The notes under the pieces: model-generated
The model's database searches: none
Seen by the model: the letters and a program-made list of their open reading frames with translations, nothing else
What the model was told of the DNA's origin: nothing
Shown here: one piece after another, positions 57,873 through 64,000 of the stretch
Layout: every line of letters starts with the position of its first letter
Numbering within the stretch: position 1 is the stretch's first letter
Origin: Ophiodon elongatus
Lineage: Eukaryota > Chordata > Actinopteri > Perciformes > Hexagrammidae
Assembly: GCA_016806645.1 (NCBI GenBank)
Contig: JACSYO010001861.1
Location: forward strand, 581,001-645,000
Reading direction: 5' to 3'
DNA length: 64,000 nt
Translations under genes and position numbers: made by a program

Positions 57873-60800
57873 AAAGTATGTTTTTTAGCATTTTGTCACT
57901 CTATAAGCTCTATTTTGAGGAGCTTCTCTTGCTGCAGAAATACTATTATTGCATAGAAACAGTCTAGCAGGCTAATGACTGTGAGAGCATTGCTGAGGGA
58001 GCCATCTGACCAAAATGAAACTAGATCATTCATGTAAGAATAGAGCACCAATGAAAAGATATACAATCTACGTGGCCTGCCTGACAACCAATCAAATGAC
58101 CCGGCCAGCTGTTCATGAGGTGACCATGTGCTGAGGGGGACCCGGTGAGCAGGGGCATAAATCACAGGGGAGGACGCTGCAGTTGCTGCTTGTGTCTGCA
58201 CGGGGCGAAGACGCTGAGATTTTTGCCATATCTTCTTTTAAGAACATGTCATTAGACGTGTTTTTGTTATTGTTATGTTTACACTCGGGTTTTTTTTAAA
58301 TGTGTCCCTCAGTGATAAATCACTTGCTGTCTATAAAAACGTCTGGTTCTTAAAAGTATCCACCATCACAATTTCTATTAAATTAGAGATGACAAACAAG
58401 ATATTCTATTAAAAGCCCATAACAAGCTTGTTTATTGGTTTCATATCATTAATAAAACTGGACTCTATGATTGATGTTCACTGCTGGCATCTGACAATTT
58501 ACTGTAGTATATGTGACGGGCCACATGTGTTCTTTGTGTAGACTACAGTATGTGTGTACTCATGCTCTGGTTCATCTTGATAAATGATGTGGATTGCTCT
58601 TGGAGTGAGATTGTTAATGTGGCCAGAGGAGGTCTAGTTTTTCCTCTTGTCCAAGGTTATTTAAACTAAACCAACCATTCCTTTAAATGTCTCAAATCCC
58701 TTACAGCATGGGCCACAGCCTCAATGCCTGACAGAGGAACGTTGCTTTGCATGTAGCCTGATTATTATCTGCTACACAAATTGCTAGCAGCTGGGTTGTT
58801 CACGGCTGACGGTCCCATAGTTTATGTATTGAAATTGTTGGAATGTGGACAATTACCACTTTCACTTTCTCACAAAAACCCTAATACAGTTTACATAAAC
58901 TATTCTCTCAAAAATCCTACTTTAAAGAGCTTTATGAGCCTCCAGGGCTGGTTCAAGCAGATAAAGAATTTGCTTCCCATGTCATACAACTCTCTGGTAG
59001 CGAGGACAAACTAAAAGGAAGACTACTTTTCATGCAAAAAGATGATTTTTCACTTAAACCAGACAGACCTTTAACATAATTGAGTTTTAGCTTCATGTAA
59101 GTGAAATATGTTGTACCACCCACAACTAAGGTCTGCTGAAGGTTAGATTTTATGTTGGATGACTATATCTCTGTTGTGATATAGGGGTCACAGAAAGAGG
59201 GAACCACAAAGAGGTTAGCCAGCAAACAGTTACACTCCCAAAAACTTTCTCCTCAGGGTTCTTGCTGCCCATCACATGCTGATTTGTCATAGTGCAAGAA
59301 CTGTCCAAGCTATTTTTGAGCAAAACAATTCCTAATGTGAGTAGATGAATGTATAATTATATATTTTTTATTAAACAAATAGCACTTACTGGATCATTGA
59401 AAGTGCAAAAGTTAATCCAGCTTTTGAATGGAAAAGGTAGTCAAGTAGAGGAGAAATGGACAAAAAAAAGAGTCAAGTTGTCCTCTTGTCTAAAGCTGGT
59501 GAGCACCTTGCGAGTGGTCGAACAGTTTAACCTATAATTACTACAATTAAAATAATACTCATATTAACAAAGAAAAATTGCTTCCAAATGGTCTTTCGCA
59601 TGCGCAAGAAAAGAAGAACAAAGACACATGGACATGGTTCGGCTTCAGGATTTAGGCACCAGAGGATGGAATTTGAATACATTTTTAATACAAATCAATA
59701 ACTAGCGTATGATACTATAAACCATACAAGAACAATTTCAACGATAGGACTGTGTACATTTTGCAGTCTATTTCAAGTTCAAGCAGCAGAATTCATGCTC
59801 TTTTAAGGTGATAGAGATTAGATACATACATACAGTATAGATACTGCATACTGGGAATTTCCCATGTACATTGTTTGACTTGATTCCAGAGTCGGGTTGC
59901 AGGCTAAACAACGCCAATGTGTCTTAATCCATTGAGGTGATTCAGAAAGTTTTTCATGGATAAGGAAGGTCAAGGAGTACAAGTTGGGGTGTGAACACAA
60001 AACAATGTGTTTGTTTGTGCATCTGTGGATTTAGGCGCTTTAGTGATTGATAATTTCCATTCTAATATCTCACACTTAAGTTGCCTCTCTGGACAGAGTA
60101 AGGTACAGTTAGGGATATACAGTAAATATTGTACATACCACCCTGACGTGTCACAACCTTTTTTTGCAAGGAAAATTGCAGGGGTTGACATCAAAGTCAA
60201 AAGTACACTGCTGAAATCAAAATGTCAGCCGTATGCCCAATAAAAATCACTGGACCTCTCACTCCTGTGATGAAGAGAAACAAGGGAGAGTCCAAAGTCA
60301 ACACAATTTTCTTTCTTTCTTCAGAAAGAAAAAAGCCCACTTGCAGGTTTTGCCCTTTTGCTGCTCATAGCCTGAGGAGAGCTGTTAAAGAGACCTCCAG
60401 CAGTATTACTGCTTGAAGATATATATTTTTTTCGGCTGGCAGTAACGACCTCATGTCCAGTAAGTGCCCTCCCAGTGAAGTATTGATGTAGAGGCCTGTT
60501 TTGCTGAGGAGTGTGAGGGAGTGATCAGAGGAGTCCTGCGGACAAAATCGCACTGCTGACCCTGGATATCAGTGATTGATGTCAAATGTGACCATGAAAC
60601 CCAACAGGGGTTGTTGTACTTTTGGTTTTATTGGCCACCATGTCGGGCTGTCTGATGGTAAAAAGACCTGCATTACTACAGTACAAGTCTTTGTAGAGAC
60701 ATTGCTGAACAGCAGTATAATGATACGTTAGGGTTTGGTAATTGAATTCTTGTCCTATTTGTAGAGACAACAATATACAGAACGATTCCCATATGACTGT

Positions 60801-61689
60801 GATCTAGCCACAATGATATAAAATATTATGCTGTGGGTAATTCTAAGTTATGATTATTATAAAACTCAATGTTGCTGAGTTTACTCTGCTTTTTAGTTGT
60901 GGGGCACAGAAAATTCTTGTTTAGTTTTACATACAGGAAAGTTTACAAAAGCATGCACATCCAGACAATAAGTACTAGGTGCTGGACAGAAGAACGTGTA
61001 AAAAACAGAAAAAATAGAGTCAGACTGGAGAAGAGCTTGACGCTTGAAATGTCACAACTCAGTGGTAATTAAATATATGTTCATGGGAGTATTTTTCTAT
61101 TTCTTTTCGGCTGTTTTGCATACTTCATTGTCGAGTATGTATGATGTTAAAAAACAGACCAGCAACATGAATTTAAAGGGACCCTCTCCCAAAAATCACA
61201 TACTCGCAGTTCCAAGTTTCAAAAATGTTCTGTAGGAAACACAATGCTGCCTATATTGCATTTGTATCAATATGGATTATATTATATCCAACCCTGCAGA
61301 AATATCATATATTAAAACTAATTTGTTTTCCCACTTATGTAGTGATAAGAAACATAATTGCTGCCTATATTAAGTTCACAGGCTACAGTTTTTTAACAGA
61401 AGAAAGTGCAAAACTTTTGTACGCATGTAAGAAGGTGGTCAGGGTGGATAGTGGACATAAAAAGTGCAGGACTCTGACACAGTGGCCTGGGGATTCACAT
61501 CCTGAGACCCATCTGCAGGAAGGATTACTCAAGAAATGCATGTTGGTTGAGGTTCCTGAACAAATTTGGAATTGAGGCATGATACTATAGGTGAGTGTAG
61601 CATATAGAGGGATCTTTTGGCAGAAATGTAATATAATATTATTAAGTATGTTTTCTATAGTGAATAATCACTTTGTTACCTTCGAATGA
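57873..61689. other. Unannotated DNA
   Basis: Nearly 4 kb of mixed to AT-rich sequence with many 60-116-codon frames on both strands and no recognisable domain, repeat terminus or RNA gene. The frame at 61225-61575 (116 codons) has no family resemblance. Confidence 0.45.
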
Positions 61690-61915
61690 GCAGTTTATAT
61701 CAACACAGGGTCCTCTTCACAGAGTTGGTCACCATGTTCCTACAGTAGCCAAGAACAGACAAAACAAACATCGGCTCCAGATAGGGCCATTCACATTTTC
61801 ATGTCGGCCACTGTAGTTCTGCTATTCGCTTGGCCCACAGGAGGAATTTCAGTTGGTTGCAATCTACACCCAAACTGCTAGATGTTGACAAATCCCACAT
61901 GCTGCACCTTTAACT
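61690..61915. repeat. Teleost interspersed repeat (CAGAGTTGGTCACCATG family)
   Basis: Reads CACAGAGTTGGTCACCATG, CCTACAGTAGCCAAGAACAG, CATCGGCTCCAGATAGGGCC, TCAGTTGGTTGCAATCTAC, CTGCTAGATGTTGACAAATC and ends CTGCACCTTTAA. That order matches a dispersed fish repeat I recognise. Non-coding. Confidence 0.62.
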
Positions 61916-62433
61916 TCTGCAATATTTAACCAAATTATGATTCCTAACCTTAACCATGTTAGTAGCATAAAACTAACAATATCTTTGATGCAGGATATAA
62001 AGCCCAGTCTCTGTAACCAAAGTTCTGTACTTTGTGTTGCCAACCATTCACCCCGAATCCTTCCACACAACCTCTCTATCATAATATTACACTTCCTTGA
62101 TTGCCAAAAATATTGCCAGTGAACACAATCCATGCAGGAATTACATTTCTCCTAGAATCTTTTGGGCAAATTTAATTAGCAGTATGTGAACATATATTGA
62201 GGTGGTTATGTTAAAAGTAATTAAGGTGAGCTATTTATATCTATCTTATTAAGCTAAATTATACTTCAGTAGATAAAGTTGTCTTTACAGGCTCTATATT
62301 AAAATGATTGTTTCTGGATGAATGTAATATCAAACTATACCTCTTTTAATTTCCTAAACAGCAGCAAACCGTTGAGAAAAAGCTAAACTTGCTAACAATG
62401 GGTGTAAAGGAAAAACAGACTAACCAGGTTTGT
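61916..62433. other. Unannotated DNA
   Basis: Contains CCTAACCTTAACC near 61946, a short dispersed-repeat string. Otherwise nothing recognised. Confidence 0.45.
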
Positions 62434-62600
62434 ACAGGAGCAAGCTGTGTTCAATTTACTGACATCATGTTACTCACTTTTTGGGATCTAGGGTTCAAAT
62501 TTAAGTTCACGATACCCCTTTCTGCCATTTGAAGCTTCAAATGTGCAGAGCTGATATTGTTGGCAACCGGTTATCTTGACCATGCCTGACCAGTCAGTGG
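62434..62600 (+). repeat. Local direct repeat, copy A
   Basis: Diverged first copy of a roughly 160-bp unit. Shares GGGTTCAAAT, AAGTTCAC, CTGCCATTTGAAGCTTCAA and GATATTGTTGGCAACCGGT with copy B at 63720-63874. No coding content. Confidence 0.75.
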
Positions 62601-63719
62601 GTGGTTTTACCAAAGGGACCAAGTTTTGGCTTGACCAAGTGGTCCCACAGGGTGGGTCTGTGACAAATGCTTTGTGGGGAAAACACCCTACATGCTGCCT
62701 TATTATTGTTCTGGTTCTTTGTGGAGACTAAACTGGAATATCCCACACACCACCATTTATCTGAAAGTCCACCCTCCACCCGTGTTTTGCTTGAGTCTGT
62801 GTGCATGTACAACAATTTGTGTAGGCATACATATACACACATATGCACATAAATCCACATTAAATATAATGGTTACAGAACATATCATGACTTTCAGACA
62901 TAAACTTTACAGTATTTGTTCTGCAAATTATAATTGTGCATGTTTTGCAAAGCAGCAGAGGAGGTACAGTAGTGTTGAGTCTGAAATGATTGTTGTGCAG
63001 CAAAATATGTCTCAAACGTGTATGGGATTACTGCATGGCTAGATGCATAGAGAAAAGCAGCGATGTAGAACACCCTCCCCTTAGTGTCCACAGAGTGCAG
63101 TCAGAGCAATGGGGGAGACGTAAAACACTGGCTGCATTTTTCTCCACATTTATGCATACGCAGAGGAGAAAAATAGACCCCTGGTTTATAATTCCCTGAT
63201 TTCTCTGGAACATGCATTGAAATGTAAACGAGTACAATAAATTCACTTTTAACTGCCTTCCTGGGAATCAGCCACATAGTCTGGACTTAAGGAACTCTCG
63301 TACTTTCATTAAAAGCCACATCATTCCTTGTTAAAGTAACAATGTCCATCTCATAGAGGCTGCAGCATGTGTGTAGTGGAATTGTGTGATAACATCTGTG
63401 CTCAGAGACGTTTGCGTTGAAAACATGGAGGTAATGAGTGCGTTGGGTTTTCACCAGTATCTCCCCACACTTTCCAAAATTGACCTTTTTATAGCCATAT
63501 TGTTGATTAGTTTTCATATGGTTCACCATGTTTATGTAGTGTTGTTTCTGCTGAGTGTCCACTCATTGATTGATGAAGACAATTGCTGCACAAAAAGCCT
63601 TTAGCGATGATATTTTAAAATAGATCTCAGGGGAAGTTAGCTGGACCAGGTCAGACAGAGGAGAGGATTTCAGCTATGGATGTATAAATTAACTCTGACT
63701 TCAATTCATGTAGTTTGCC
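62601..63719. other. Spacer between the two local repeats
   Basis: About 1.1 kb of mixed sequence with incidental frames up to 122 codons. Nothing recognised. Confidence 0.45.
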
Positions 63720-63874
63720 ACAGGAACAAGCCCTCTTTTGGACCTGCAGGATGTAACATTTTCTATAGGGTTCAAATTCAAGTTCACAGTTATGCCTTGT
63801 TGCCATTCGCAGCTTCAACTGTGCAAAAATGATATTGTTGGCAACTGGTCATCTTCTGTGCCTGACAAGTGAGT
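63720..63874 (+). repeat. Local direct repeat, copy B
   Basis: Second copy: ACAGGAACAAG, GGGTTCAAATTCAAGTTCAC, TTGCCATTCGCAGCTTCAAC, GATATTGTTGGCAACTGGTC and TGCCTGAC, in the same order and orientation as copy A about 1.28 kb upstream, with scattered substitutions and small indels. Confidence 0.75.
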
Positions 63875-64000
63875 TAGCCACCACCGTTGGGTATTATGCA
63901 CATTATTCATGGACCTTATATTGATCAAGTTACAATTTACTCATAAAACCAGTGAGGCTTAAAGAAGTTTAGCATATGCGTATTTGCTTTCTTACCAAGT
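63875..64000. other. Unannotated DNA at the window edge
   Basis: Nothing recognised before the window ends. Confidence 0.45.

Noticed and set aside
61225..61575. 116-codon plus-strand frame as a possible small protein
   Set aside because: Hydrophobic start but no coherent signal peptide, no domain, and AT-rich flanks with an internal duplicated GCTGCCTATATT; no coding support.
1..64000. CRISPR array, operon, phage, rRNA or tRNA gene
   Set aside because: No spaced direct-repeat array, no prokaryotic gene packing, and no tRNA A/B-box pair with cloverleaf was found; repeats are eukaryotic microsatellites and transposon fragments.
1..64000. Known microRNA hairpins
   Set aside because: I looked for mature sequences of well-known vertebrate microRNAs (such as miR-9, -124, -137, -10, -219) and saw none; a covariance or hairpin scan could still find others.

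Overview
The window reads as nuclear DNA of a ray-finned fish, most likely a percomorph teleost. The evidence is eukaryotic AT-rich, CpG-poor sequence, dense dinucleotide microsatellites (CA, GA, TA, CT), and several interspersed-repeat families that I recognise as teleost-specific. These include LINE 3' ends with ATTCTG or ATTCAA tails, a SINE-like repeat containing CTCCGGCTTCCTCCCACAG, a hAT-type MITE, and fold-back elements with GGGAAATAC ends. No operon-like gene packing, rRNA, tRNA or CRISPR array was found on either strand.

I could not support a single host protein-coding exon. Reading frames are short, low-complexity or repeat-derived. The longest runs through a GA microsatellite and resembles no family I know. 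The window is therefore either a gene desert or part of a very long intron. A few splice-like signals (near 3088, 14563 and 40914) keep the intron option open but prove nothing.

Layout. 1-8700: mostly unremarkable, with CA repeats near 1.2 kb, a compositionally complex block at 2.6-3.9 kb and a LINE tail at 4.8 kb. 8.7-14.6 kb: candidate conserved blocks, a pure (AG)46 array and a recursive-splice-like site. 14.6-19.3 kb: repeat-derived sequence. 20-23.2 kb: GC-richer complex blocks around a fold-back MITE. 23.8-24.2 kb: a TA array followed by a SINE-like and LINE-tail chimera. 25.6-31.9 kb: a run of complex, repeat-free blocks. 32-39.4 kb: LINE tail, composite repeat and hAT MITE. 39.5-50.3 kb: more complex blocks, broken by the 44.8 kb repeat. 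51.9-52.3 kb: a frameshifted reverse-transcriptase relic. 52.7-55.3 kb: further complex blocks. 56-64 kb: repeat fragments, homopolymers and a local duplication.

The alternation of repeat-free, non-coding, compositionally complex blocks with ordinary AT-rich DNA is what one expects of an enhancer-rich domain around a developmental regulator. That is inference: conservation cannot be measured from one sequence and I could not name the target gene. The repeat-family calls rest on remembered consensus features, not on a database search. I saw nothing that amounts to a new biological system; the most checkable oddities are listed as findings.
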